Notes: a model not told the origin generated them from the sequence alone. Shown: positions 1 through 6,304, numbered from the stretch's first letter. The stretch is 7,136 nucleotides of DNA from Bacilli bacterium (GCA_023228385.1 JALOBF010000077.1:1-7136), one strand, 5' to 3'. Numbers and translations: made by a program.

Positions 1-45
1 TGTCGAAGACTTTCACTCCCAAGTTATTAGGCCTGTCCGACGCCC

Positions 46-78
46 AAAAATAGTCACTTCCCGCGGGAAGTGACTATT
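46..78 (-). terminator. Rho-independent terminator of the GH3 operon
   Basis: Positions 49-78 are a perfect 30-bp inverted repeat (arms AATAGTCACTTCC / GGAAGTGACTATT around CGCG). On the minus strand the right-hand arm is followed by T residues (the A run at 46-50). It lies about 65 bp downstream of the stop codon of the GH3 lipoprotein gene, so it most likely ends that operon. There is no comparable T run on the plus-strand side, so it should act mainly in the minus direction. The 45 bases left of it hold nothing I recognise. Confidence 0.8.
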
Positions 79-143
79 AAACTGTAAATGGGTAAAATTG
101 TTTTATGGTTTTTAATTTTATTAAATATCAGTAAGTAATATTA

Positions 144-2105
144 TTATGATAAGGCGACCGGCAGGATGCCTTCCGCTGTAAATTCTCCGTTTAAGTATCG
201 AATCAATGTTGATACCGATAACGTCGTATATTCATAAACGCAAATATAGTTTTTAACTTCGGGGAAATAATTGATATCATATGGCTTATTTAAAGCGACA
301 ACGACAATATCTTGATTAACCTTATATATCTCTTTTACAAGATCAACCTGTTTACCGGCGGCATTCTCGAAAGCAATAATAACCTGATCGTATTCTTTGG
401 CTTGTTCAAGTATTTCTTGAGAGTTATTGGATTTAAAAACTTTGTAATCAATATTATATCCTTTTTCTGATAATCTCATCTTTGCCAGGTAAGCAAAAGA
501 ATTGTTATCACCGCTTAAACCGGGTGCCAATGAATAACGGGATAAACCGGTTGAGATAATCAGGGTCGATTTCGACTGATCAAGACCGCCAAAATCACCT
601 TTTGCTAGGGTTAAACTTTTTTCGCTTAAAGACTCGTTTAAAGCCTGATGAAGTGAAAGGTCGATCGATAAAGCATCCGGTTGCGGCAGGTAATCGGTAA
701 ATAGATTGTATTTGTATTTCTTCAATAAGATTCTTCTTACCGACTCATCAATTCTCGCTTCGGTGATACGGCCGCTTCTTACGGCCTTAAGGACACCGTT
801 GTAGGTTACAACCGAATTCGTCGTCGATTCGGTAAAAGTTAAGATATCAACACCGGCCAATACAGCGAGAACTCCGGCTTCTTCGTAACCAAAGTTATTT
901 TTAATTGCGCCCATTTCCATGCCGTCGGTAATAATTAAGCCGCTAAACCCAAGTTCTCCTCTTAACAGTCCGGTTAAAACCGGATATGATAAAGTCGCCG
1001 GATAATCGGGGTCAACCGCATCAAAAACAATATGCGTTGTCATGATGGCATCAATACCGGCTTCGATTGCTTTAATATACGGATAGAGTTCAACTTGATA
1101 TAAACGTTCCATATTATGAGGAATCCGCGGTAAACCATAATGCGTATCAATATCGGTATCGCCATGACCGGGGAAATGTTTGGCGGTCGCCAGAACTTGA
1201 GACTCCCGTAACCCGCGAATCATATTACCGCCGAAAGCGGAAACAACTTCGGGGTCATCGGAATAACTCCGTATACCAATAATCGGGTTATAAGGATTAT
1301 TATTAACATCTAAAACCGGAGCGAAATTAACATTTATGCCGTAATTGCGAAGTTCGCTTCCCACAGCCTTTCCAACTAAATAAGCATTATTAGCGTCCCC
1401 GGTTGCCGCCAAGGCCATATTGCCAATAAAATGATTGGCACCGGATATAAACTTAGTAACTTGACCGCCCTCCTGGTCAATCGTAATAAAGGCGGGCACT
1501 CCGGAAATATCGATAATATTATTTTGTAAAGCGGTGGTTAAGGCCAAAAGATCTTCTTTTTGCTCGGTATTATACTGCATAAAAATATAATTACCGAATT
1601 TATATTGAGAAATATTATTTAGAGTTTGGTTTGGAATCGTTGGCCCAACAAAACCAACTACGAACATCTGACCGATTTTCTCTTCAATAGTCATACTTTC
1701 CATAAGGGAGTTGACAAAAGCTAAAGCCTTAGCTTCGTCATCTTCATCATCTTCGTCGTCATCATCGTCATCATCATCGTCGGGATCGGGATCCGGCTCC
1801 TTTTCTATAACGGTAATACTGTATTTTGCCGAATAATCACCAACCGTAAAAATAACATTGGCAACACCGGCGGCGATCCCGGCAATCAAACATTTATTAT
1901 TATCTTGCATAACGGCCGTGAGGATTTCATTATTCTCGCTTTCACAAGTTACTTTTTCCCTTGTGTTAATCGCTTCCACATCGAGAACGATTGATTCGCC
2001 TTCTTTAACCGTTTTATCACCTTTTATATTGATTTCGGGTGTTTGAAGGCAACCGACCAGCAGTAAGGCGATAAGGGTAACAATCATAATAAAAAATTTC
2101 TTCAT
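144..2105 (-). CDS. nagZ: GH3 beta-N-acetylglucosaminidase-like lipoprotein (NagZ family) with Ig-like domain
   Basis: Predicted exported, lipid-anchored glycoside hydrolase family 3 enzyme of 653 residues. Residues 1-19 form a lipoprotein signal with lipobox LVGC (Cys19). Residues about 24-101 resemble a bacterial Ig-like (BIG2-type) domain. Residues 105-124 are an almost pure Asp/Glu linker. The GH3 TIM barrel follows with IDQEGGQV (209-216), the NagZ signature KHFPGHGDTDIDTH (309-322, with the Asp-x-His pair typical of NagZ acid/base catalysis) and ITDGMEMGA (392-400, Asp394 the probable nucleophile). A C-terminal alpha/beta domain ends in the GH3-like ILPV. Two-domain lipoprotein NagZ is known from Bacillus subtilis, where it removes GlcNAc from muropeptides during wall turnover. 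That role is inferred here. The ATG has an AGAGGAG site 13 nt upstream, somewhat distant. The gene follows the phosphoesterase frame by 32 bp, so cotranscription is likely. Substrate could differ from muropeptides. Confidence 0.9.
   Translation of the reverse strand: MKKFFIMIVTLIALLLVGCLQTPEINIKGDKTVKEGESIVLDVEAINTREKVTCESENNEILTAVMQDNNKCLIAGIAAGVANVIFTVGDYSAKYSITVIEKEPDPDPDDDDDDDDDEDDEDDEAKALAFVNSLMESMTIEEKIGQMFVVGFVGPTIPNQTLNNISQYKFGNYIFMQYNTEQKEDLLALTTALQNNIIDISGVPAFITIDQEGGQVTKFISGANHFIGNMALAATGDANNAYLVGKAVGSELRNYGINVNFAPVLDVNNNPYNPIIGIRSYSDDPEVVSAFGGNMIRGLRESQVLATAKHFPGHGDTDIDTHYGLPRIPHNMERLYQVELYPYIKAIEAGIDAIMTTHIVFDAVDPDYPATLSYPVLTGLLRGELGFSGLIITDGMEMGAIKNNFGYEEAGVLAVLAGVDILTFTESTTNSVVTYNGVLKAVRSGRITEARIDESVRRILLKKYKYNLFTDYLPQPDALSIDLSLHQALNESLSEKSLTLAKGDFGGLDQSKSTLIISTGLSRYSLAPGLSGDNNSFAYLAKMRLSEKGYNIDYKVFKSNNSQEILEQAKEYDQVIIAFENAAGKQVDLVKEIYKVNQDIVVVALNKPYDINYFPEVKNYICVYEYTTLSVSTLIRYLNGEFTAEGILPVALS
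1741..1799 (-). repeat. Trinucleotide-rich tract encoding a poly-Asp/Glu linker
   Basis: The plus strand shows a run of CAT, CGT and CTT triplets, read on the minus strand as GAT/GAC/GAA codons. They encode roughly 20 consecutive acidic residues (with EPDPDP at the start) between the Ig-like domain and the GH3 catalytic domain. Because the unit is three bases, slippage would change linker length without breaking the frame. The tract probably acts as an extended charged spacer that holds the enzyme away from the membrane; this is inference. Confidence 0.7.
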
Positions 2106-2137
2106 CTTGCTTCTTCTTCTCCTCTATTATATTATTT

Positions 2138-3058
2138 TTACTCTAAAGGTAAAATTAGTTTTTTATATAGATCCCCGGTAAAAGGGTTCACCACTTCCAC
2201 AACTTCCAATTTCGTATTGGTATAACAAACTATTTGTTCATTGTTTATAAAATCAGTTTCAACCGCCAATCCGCTAATCCTTTTCCCATAAAGATTTTCG
2301 GGAATACTGACATCCTGCACATTACTTTTTCTAGAAACGACAAAAGTATTAAAATTGCCGTCGGTTCGATAACCTCTTACCCTTTCCGTATCTTGATGAT
2401 AACTGGCATGAAATCGTAAATCGACACTATGAGGAACATCGGTTGTGATTGGCATCAACTGATGATGGTGCCCGCTTAAAGCAATGTCTAGATTAAATTG
2501 ATTCAATAAAGCGGTCCATTCCTCTTTAAAATCTTTTAAGAAATTGTCTTGTACATAAGCAACGGGAATGTGTGATATCAACATCCGATAATTAACATCG
2601 GGTGCTAAGTGTTCTCCCGATAATAAGAGTTGTTCAAGAAATGCCGTTTGTTCGGCCCGATACAGATCAAAATGAGCGAAATCATAAAACTCCCACCAAT
2701 CATCATTATGGTCTTCACCTAAGTCCATAACGATACCGTAAACGCCGTTTAATTTAAAAGTATAATAAAATTTATCGTCTTTACTGCCGACATAACGGTA
2801 AAGCTGATCGGCCAGATGGGCTTTGACTTCGTGGTTGCCCCGGGCATAAACAACCGGTTTTTCACCCTTGGTAATATTATGGGCAATCTCATTTATTAAG
2901 TTAATATCGTCTGAGGTTTCCAAATGGGATGAAATATCCCCGATTAAAACAAGAAAGTCGAGTTTTTCGTCCCAATACATTCCAGCTTTGCTGGCTGCTT
3001 TGGAATATTCATGAGTATCGCTTAAAGCATAGTAATTTAAGCCGTCACTTAAATCCAC
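2138..3058 (-). CDS. Calcineurin-like metallophosphoesterase (probable C-terminal half of a split gene)
   Basis: A metallophosphoesterase domain with the full dimetal motif set: SDTH (13-16), GD (40-41), GNHE (74-77), SH (162-163) and SGHHHQ (195-200). The enzyme should hydrolyse a phosphoester with two divalent metals; the substrate cannot be told. The assigned start is a GTG with no Shine-Dalgarno sequence, 20 nt past the stop of the upstream frame. The frame stays open upstream of this GTG to a TAA at 3106-3104. There it reads RTISKTFAFKP, the same residues that end the Ig-like domain of the neighbouring protein. It is therefore best seen as the 3' part of a 552-codon gene broken by a 70-bp insertion. 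Translation from this GTG would need reinitiation and may be poor. All catalytic residues survive, so the break may be recent, reversible or an assembly error. Stop TAA, then the GH3 gene after 32 bp. Confidence 0.85.
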   Translation of the reverse strand: MDLSDGLNYYALSDTHEYSKAASKAGMYWDEKLDFLVLIGDISSHLETSDDINLINEIAHNITKGEKPVVYARGNHEVKAHLADQLYRYVGSKDDKFYYTFKLNGVYGIVMDLGEDHNDDWWEFYDFAHFDLYRAEQTAFLEQLLLSGEHLAPDVNYRMLISHIPVAYVQDNFLKDFKEEWTALLNQFNLDIALSGHHHQLMPITTDVPHSVDLRFHASYHQDTERVRGYRTDGNFNTFVVSRKSNVQDVSIPENLYGKRISGLAVETDFINNEQIVCYTNTKLEVVEVVNPFTGDLYKKLILPLE

Positions 3059-3093
3059 CGGTTTAAAAGCAAAGGTTTTACTTATGGTCCGCC
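3058..3093 (-). repeat. 36-bp direct repeat, copy at the split point (downstream)
   Basis: Identical over 36 bases to 3128-3163, at an offset of 70 bp; the flanking bases differ at 3057/3127 and 3094/3164. Similarity continues imperfectly on the 3094 side. In this copy the upstream membrane-protein frame reads ADHK and then stops, while the phosphoesterase frame reads RTISKTFAFKP. The offset is not a multiple of three, so the extra unit shifts the frame. Confidence 0.95.
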
Positions 3094-3866
3094 ATTTTAG
3101 CAGTTAAGTAGTTTGTGCCACTTCCGTCCGGTTTAAAAGCAAAGGTTTTACTTATGGTCCGCCCCTTTACCCCGGAATAAGGCCCGCGATAGATTATGGT
3201 TGTGGATGAAATAGTGTAGGACCCAGCCGCATCCAAAGCCGCCATCGGAACCGTTACTTTATGCACTTGCGTCTGCGATCGTTCGCTTCCGGCATATAAA
3301 TCATAATAGCTGGTGTTACCCACGGTAACGACACCGGTCGAGCGGGCATTGGTTGACCAAACAATCTGATATTCGTCTTCAACGGCATAGACAACCGGAC
3401 AATAAGTAATATAATTAATCCGCAAATCAAAAACCTGTATCAATATAAAAATAAACACCAATAAAAACAATGGTACTTTTATCACCTTATATTTAACGAG
3501 TTTTGTTTTCGGATAAACAAAAATCATAAACCCGATAAAATAAATAATCGCCGTAAGCAATAAAGCATCGCAAAAAGTTTTAATAACATACTGCAACGAA
3601 CCGCGCCCCATATAAAGCATGTAACCGAGTCCGCCGGTAAGGGCAATAGATAATCCAAGCAATATCCAAATCAAAACTGAATTCCTACACCTTATCGATT
3701 GCAAAATTACAGCCGTAACCGCAATCGCAACAATTACAAGAAATATCAAATATGCCAGCCACCAAATACCGAACATATCTTCAATTCCTGACCAAAAACT
3801 CCGCATAGCAAAATAAAACAGCAAATTAAAAATGGCTAATACAACCAAAAAAAATCTTTTCTTCAT
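3078..3866 (-). CDS. Membrane protein with purple-acid-phosphatase-like N-terminal (Ig/FN3) domain; probable N-terminal half of a split phosphatase
   Basis: 262 residues. Hydrophobic segments at about 5-21, 35-57, 63-86, 97-118 and 130-147 suggest five membrane helices. An extracytoplasmic beta-rich domain follows (about 156-246): YQIVWSTNARSTGVVTVG, later HKVTVPM and SYTISSTTIIYRG, ending TFAFKP. This resembles the FN3-like domain that precedes the catalytic domain of purple acid phosphatases, which makes a metallophosphoesterase the expected next domain, and one begins just downstream. The last 16 residues (after FKP246) come from the inserted 34-bp spacer and the second repeat copy read out of frame, so they are probably not native. 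The ATG has a good AGGGAG site and a candidate promoter upstream. Without the catalytic part this product likely lacks enzyme activity. The neighbouring GH3 gene hints at a cell-surface role; this is inference. Confidence 0.75.
   Translation of the reverse strand: MKKRFFLVVLAIFNLLFYFAMRSFWSGIEDMFGIWWLAYLIFLVIVAIAVTAVILQSIRCRNSVLIWILLGLSIALTGGLGYMLYMGRGSLQYVIKTFCDALLLTAIIYFIGFMIFVYPKTKLVKYKVIKVPLFLLVFIFILIQVFDLRINYITYCPVVYAVEDEYQIVWSTNARSTGVVTVGNTSYYDLYAGSERSQTQVHKVTVPMAALDAAGSYTISSTTIIYRGPYSGVKGRTISKTFAFKPDGSGTNYLTAKMADHK
3128..3163 (-). repeat. 36-bp direct repeat, copy in the intact domain (upstream)
   Basis: Identical to 3058-3093. In this copy the membrane-protein frame reads GRTISKTFAFKP, the plausible native end of the Ig/FN3-like domain. 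The 34 bp between the two copies (3094-3127) is unique in the window and contributes DGSGTNYLTAKM to the membrane-protein frame. In the phosphoesterase frame it contains a stop (3106-3104). Confidence 0.95.
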
Positions 3867-3894
3867 ATCTTTCTCCCTAACTTTATCCGGTTAT

Positions 3895-3923
3895 ATTATA
3901 TAATAATTATGGTCGTTTTTAAA
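3895..3923 (-). promoter_or_regulatory. Candidate promoter of the phosphatase/GH3 operon
   Basis: On the minus strand TATAAT (3900-3895) lies 17 nt downstream of TTTAAA (3923-3918), a partial match to TTGACA. The -10 box is about 30 nt upstream of the ATG at 3866, with AGGGAG between them. The region is so AT-rich that chance matches are common. Confidence 0.4.
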
Positions 3924-3960
3924 CTCTAAGATTTATTTTCCATAATAAACCTAATTTTTA

Positions 3961-3989
3961 TTGTATTTGCATTTTCCTTTTGATATAAT
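3961..3989 (+). promoter_or_regulatory. SigA-type promoter with extended -10 for the DUF975-like gene
   Basis: TTGTAT (3961-3966), a 17-nt spacer and TATAAT (3984-3989), with TG one base before the -10 (TGATATAAT), which is the extended -10 form. An AAGGAG ribosome binding site (4001-4006) follows, with six bases to the ATG at 4013. All elements have standard spacing. This promoter diverges from the operon on the minus strand, and the two units share the 146-bp intergenic region. Confidence 0.75.
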
Positions 3990-4012
3990 ATAATCAAAAA
4001 AAGGAGAAATGT

Positions 4013-4624
4013 ATGAATTTTAAAGAAATTAAAAACGAAGCAAAAGAAGCTTTAGTCGGAAACAGACTTATGTATTTTCTTGCCTTGTTAGTTGTCGGGG
4101 CCATTGTCGGGGCTGCTAGCGGTGCCTGCGGTTTAGGGGTTATCTTGATGCCAATATTTATGATAGGGATTTTTATTTTTGGTAAGGAATTAATTAAAAA
4201 TAAGAAATTTGAATTTAATAATGTGTTCGTTGGTTTTAAAGATTTAAACCATGCCTTAAAAGCAATCGGTGTTCATTTATTAACCTTATTAATTATTTCC
4301 TTAGGACTTATATTATTTATCGTTCCCGGTATAATCTTTGCCCTACAATATTCTCAAGCTATTTTCATATTAACGGAAAATAAAGAGATGACTGTTGGGG
4401 AAGCAATGAAAGAAAGCAAACGAATCATGGACGGTCATAAAATTGAATTTTTCTTGTTTAATTTAAGCTTTATCCTTCATTTCTTATTAGTTGCAATAAC
4501 TTTCGGATTCTATTATATTTATTTTGGGCCTTATTATTCACTTGCGAAGATTAATTATTATCTCCATTTGACAAATCAAAACGTTGTTAAGGGGGTAAGT
4601 AAAACCTTGGAGCTTGATTACTAA
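4013..4624 (+). CDS. DUF975-like integral membrane protein
   Basis: 203 residues resembling the DUF975 family of Bacillota membrane proteins, whose biochemical role is unknown to me. The N-terminus has the charged, helical stretch NFKEIKNEAKEAL before the first helix, as in that family. Hydrophobic segments lie at about 20-38, 41-58, 86-122 (probably a re-entrant pair around IVPG) and 145-168. The family-like signature is YSQAIFILTEN followed by GEAMKESKRIMDGHK (about 113-142) and a GPYY motif near 171. ATG with AAGGAG six bases upstream, under its own promoter. A degenerate paralogue starts 50 bp downstream, so this was once a tandem pair. The assignment rests on remembered family patterns; the membrane prediction is firmer than the family name. 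Confidence 0.75.
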   Translation: MNFKEIKNEAKEALVGNRLMYFLALLVVGAIVGAASGACGLGVILMPIFMIGIFIFGKELIKNKKFEFNNVFVGFKDLNHALKAIGVHLLTLLIISLGLILFIVPGIIFALQYSQAIFILTENKEMTVGEAMKESKRIMDGHKIEFFLFNLSFILHFLLVAITFGFYYIYFGPYYSLAKINYYLHLTNQNVVKGVSKTLELDY

Positions 4625-4674
4625 AAATTGATTATCATAAGATTATTCGCCCTACATAAAAAGGGGAAAGAATT

Positions 4675-5129
4675 ATGGATTTCAAAGAAATTAAAAGTGA
4701 AACTAAAGTTGCATTAATCGGCAACCCGCCACTCTACAAAATAACCGGTTTTTTGTAAAAGAATATGATTTCACTTCTCCGACCCAAAATATCTTTACAT
4801 TCCATGTGGGGAGCGGCTTAAGCCTCTTAATAACTCCAATTTTATCTACGGGAATGTTTTTGTTAGGTAAAAATATTGCAAGAGGATAAATTTGAATTTG
4901 AGCTTGCATTTGCCGGTTTTAAAGAGTTAAACCATGCCTTAAAAGCAATACGGGTAAAATATTAACCATATTAATTATTGTAGTAGGATCCATATTTTTT
5001 ATTATTTTAGGAATTATTTTTGCATTACAATATTCCCAAACTCTTTATATCTTAGCAAAAAACAAAGATATAGGGGTTGGGGAGGCAATAACAAATCAAT
5101 TTTCGCAAACCCCTGAATTTGATTATTAG
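4675..5129 (+). pseudogene. Decayed tandem paralogue of the DUF975-like gene
   Basis: Starts well, with AGGGGAAAG upstream of an ATG and MDFKEIKSETKVALIGN matching the N-terminus of the preceding gene, but stops at 4756-4758 after 27 codons. Homology then continues in pieces in different frames. LLITPILSTGMF (from about 4818) is followed by a shift at the T run 4857-4862. Next come LLGKNIARG, then KFEFELAFAGFKELNHALKAI (from about 4889), and then a shift near 4947-4951. The last piece holds IIFALQYSQTLYILAKNKD and VGEA, then jumps to a tail EFDY matching the paralogue's LDY end. About 60 residues, including the last membrane helix, are deleted near 5093. With at least four frame breaks and a deletion, no functional product is expected. 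The short intact 5' frame could still be translated. Confidence 0.85.
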
Positions 5130-5186
5130 TTGTAAATAGCAATATTGTACCAAACAACCGCCATTAACAATCCTTTACTTATAAAC

Positions 5187-5219
5187 AAAAAACCTGAATC
5201 AACAAAATTCAGGTTTTTT
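5187..5219. terminator. Bidirectional rho-independent terminator between convergent units
   Basis: A perfect 13-bp stem, AAAAAACCTGAAT / ATTCAGGTTTTTT (5187-5199 and 5207-5219), with a 7-base loop. T runs follow on the plus strand (to 5221) and, through the A run at 5185-5192, on the minus strand. It sits directly against the stop codon of the methyltransferase (TAA, 5222-5220) and about 60 bp after the pseudogene. It therefore insulates the two convergent units. Confidence 0.9.
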
Positions 5220-5936
5220 TTATAATATATTAGCTAATCTTAATTTTGCAATAGCACAAAATTCACGTTCTTTATCAATGCCGATCCATTTTCTGTTTAA
5301 TCTTTTTGCAACAACACAAGTTGTACCGCTACCCATAAAAGGATCTAAAACAACATCGCCTTCTTTTGTGGAAGCAATTATAATTCTTTCCAATAAACAT
5401 TCTGGTTTTTGTGTTGGATGTCTGCCATATTTTTTTTCACTCATCGATACAGAAGGTAAGAACCAAACATCATGCATCTCATTATTATCGACTTTATACA
5501 TCGCATCGTAATTAAAATAATGATATTTACCTTTTTTTGCCCAGATGATAAACTCATATGAAAACCGATACTTATTTTTATAGATTAAAGGAGGAGGATC
5601 GATTTTTTTCCAAATAATAATATTAATTATCGAAAATCCGATTTCATCCATCACTCTTTTAACATCAAAAATATTATGTTTTGTTCCACTCACCCAAATT
5701 GTACCCGTATTTTTAAGAACACGATAGCAACCTTGCATCCATCTTTTTGTGAAAAGTAATATGTCAGAATAATTTTCTTTTTTATCCCAATCGCCTTTAT
5801 TGACCGATACCACTTTACCAGAACTAATGGATTTACCGTTATTCGAAAGAAAATATGGTGGGTCGGCAAATATCATATCAACCGATGCTTCCTGTAATGT
5901 ACTCAATACATTGATGCAATCATCATTATATAACAA
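5220..5936 (-). CDS. dpnA: DpnA-like beta-class DNA adenine-N6 methyltransferase (GATC)
   Basis: 238 residues. Motif order is that of beta-class amino-methyltransferases: catalytic DPPY (25-28) near the N-terminus, target-recognition region in the middle, HPTQKPECLLERII (173-186), then the SAM-binding DPFMGSGTT (198-206) and WIGID (217-221). The segments MIFADPPYFLSNNG and SGKVVSVNKGDWDK closely resemble DpnA, the second methyltransferase of the DpnII system, and more loosely M.HinfI. The nearby DpnII-type nuclease supports GATC as the target and adenine-N6 as the product; N4-cytosine cannot be excluded from motifs alone. The start is TTG, forced by an in-frame TAG directly before it and supported by a near-perfect GAGGTGAT site. 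It is slightly shorter at the N-terminus than remembered DpnA. Base composition is more AT-rich than the left half of the window, in keeping with horizontal transfer. Confidence 0.88.
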   Translation of the reverse strand: MLYNDDCINVLSTLQEASVDMIFADPPYFLSNNGKSISSGKVVSVNKGDWDKKENYSDILLFTKRWMQGCYRVLKNTGTIWVSGTKHNIFDVKRVMDEIGFSIINIIIWKKIDPPPLIYKNKYRFSYEFIIWAKKGKYHYFNYDAMYKVDNNEMHDVWFLPSVSMSEKKYGRHPTQKPECLLERIIIASTKEGDVVLDPFMGSGTTCVVAKRLNRKWIGIDKEREFCAIAKLRLANIL

Positions 5937-5940
5937 CTAA

Positions 5941-5948
5941 ATCACCTC
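5941..5948 (-). promoter_or_regulatory. Strong ribosome binding site that fixes the TTG start of the methyltransferase
   Basis: On the minus strand GAGGTGAT (5948-5941), followed by TTAG and then TTG (5936-5934). This is eight consecutive bases complementary to the 16S 3' end, at good spacing. The TAG between site and start is in frame, so no upstream start is possible. A strong site paired with a weak start codon may tune methyltransferase level. Confidence 0.8.
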
Positions 5949-5992
5949 AATTATATATTACCTAAAGCACCGGTTTTTACGTTTATAAAGCA

Positions 5993-6016
5993 GGGAAACT
6001 AATTATTTAGTTTCCC
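5993..6016 (-). other. Stem-loop between the small ORF and the methyltransferase gene
   Basis: A perfect 10-bp inverted repeat GGGAAACTAA / TTAGTTTCCC (5993-6002 and 6007-6016) with a 4-base loop. On the minus strand it directly follows the stop of the 70-codon frame and precedes the methyltransferase RBS by about 45 bases. The following sequence (TGCTTTATAAACG) is not a proper T tract, so it is a weak terminator, an mRNA-stabilising hairpin or an operator-like palindrome. I see no convincing promoter between it and the methyltransferase. Confidence 0.5.
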
Positions 6017-6021
6017 CCTCG

Positions 6022-6234
6022 TCAAACTCTTATGACGTTTGTAATCTTTCTTTTTGGAATATAAACCCCTTTTACATGGGAAGAATTATATTCCTTTGCT
6101 TTTAATTTAGATTGTAGATTTTTGATATAAACAATTAGGTTGACTTCAGGATTCATTGATAGATACATTATCAAATCCTTTAACGCCAACGTAATCTTTA
6201 ACCTTACTGAGTCCGTCTCTTTATGTGTCCACAC
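6022..6234 (-). CDS. Unrecognised 70-residue frame between nuclease and methyltransferase
   Basis: A 70-codon open frame with a GTG start and TGA stop, limited upstream by an in-frame TAG at 6246-6244. I do not recognise a family. The product is basic: a helical-looking middle (LKITLALKDLIMYL, then VNLIVYIKNLQSKLKAK) and a Lys/Arg-rich C-terminus (KGVYIPKRKITNVIRV). An AGGACTGGAG stretch lies upstream but sits close to the GTG. It has the position and orientation of an accessory gene of the restriction-modification locus. A controller protein or a remnant of a decayed gene are both possible, but no helix-turn-helix can be claimed. Without similarity evidence it may simply be non-coding. Confidence 0.3.
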   Translation of the reverse strand: MWTHKETDSVRLKITLALKDLIMYLSMNPEVNLIVYIKNLQSKLKAKEYNSSHVKGVYIPKRKITNVIRV

Positions 6235-6304
6235 TCTCCAGTCCTAATTAGCAAAATGACTGATTCCTTATAAAAGTTTCAACCGCTATAACTGTCTGGC
6301 GTAC

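Larger units (their letters stand above)
2138..3866 (-). pseudogene. Reconstructed ancestral gene: membrane-anchored metallophosphoesterase interrupted by a 70-bp repeat unit
   Basis: The span is 1729 bp. Subtracting the 70-bp repeat unit leaves 1659 bp, exactly 553 codons including the stop, with no internal stop. The restored 552-residue protein would be five TM helices, then a PAP-N-like domain (about 156-246), then the phosphoesterase joined through FAFKP-VDLSDG. Domain order, the exact frame arithmetic and the shared RTISKTFAFKP coding all support one former gene. Whether the present state is a dead allele, a switchable allele or a sequencing/assembly artefact cannot be decided here. Confidence 0.65.

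Noticed and set aside
49..78. 30-bp perfect palindrome as a possible phage attachment or mobile-element end
   Set aside because: Its place after the operon's last stop codon and the adjoining T run fit a terminator better, and no integrase or transposase is in the window.
1858..2046. Plus-strand open frame inside the GH3 lipoprotein gene
   Set aside because: Antisense to a well-supported coding sequence, with no ribosome binding site and no recognisable product.
2234..2419. Plus-strand open frame inside the phosphoesterase gene
   Set aside because: Antisense shadow of a frame with clear catalytic motifs.
3058..3163. Repeat-spacer-repeat pattern (36-34-36) that looks like a minimal CRISPR array
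   Set aside because: Sizes fit, but both copies lie in coding sequence, one encodes the end of a protein domain, there are only two copies, and no cas genes or leader are present.
4703..4909. Minus-strand open frame over the DUF975-like pseudogene
   Set aside because: Lies opposite decayed sequence whose plus-strand homology to the neighbouring gene is clear; no start signal seen.
5278..5511. Plus-strand open frame inside the methyltransferase gene
   Set aside because: Antisense to the DPFMGSGTT and HPTQKPE coding region; a shadow frame.
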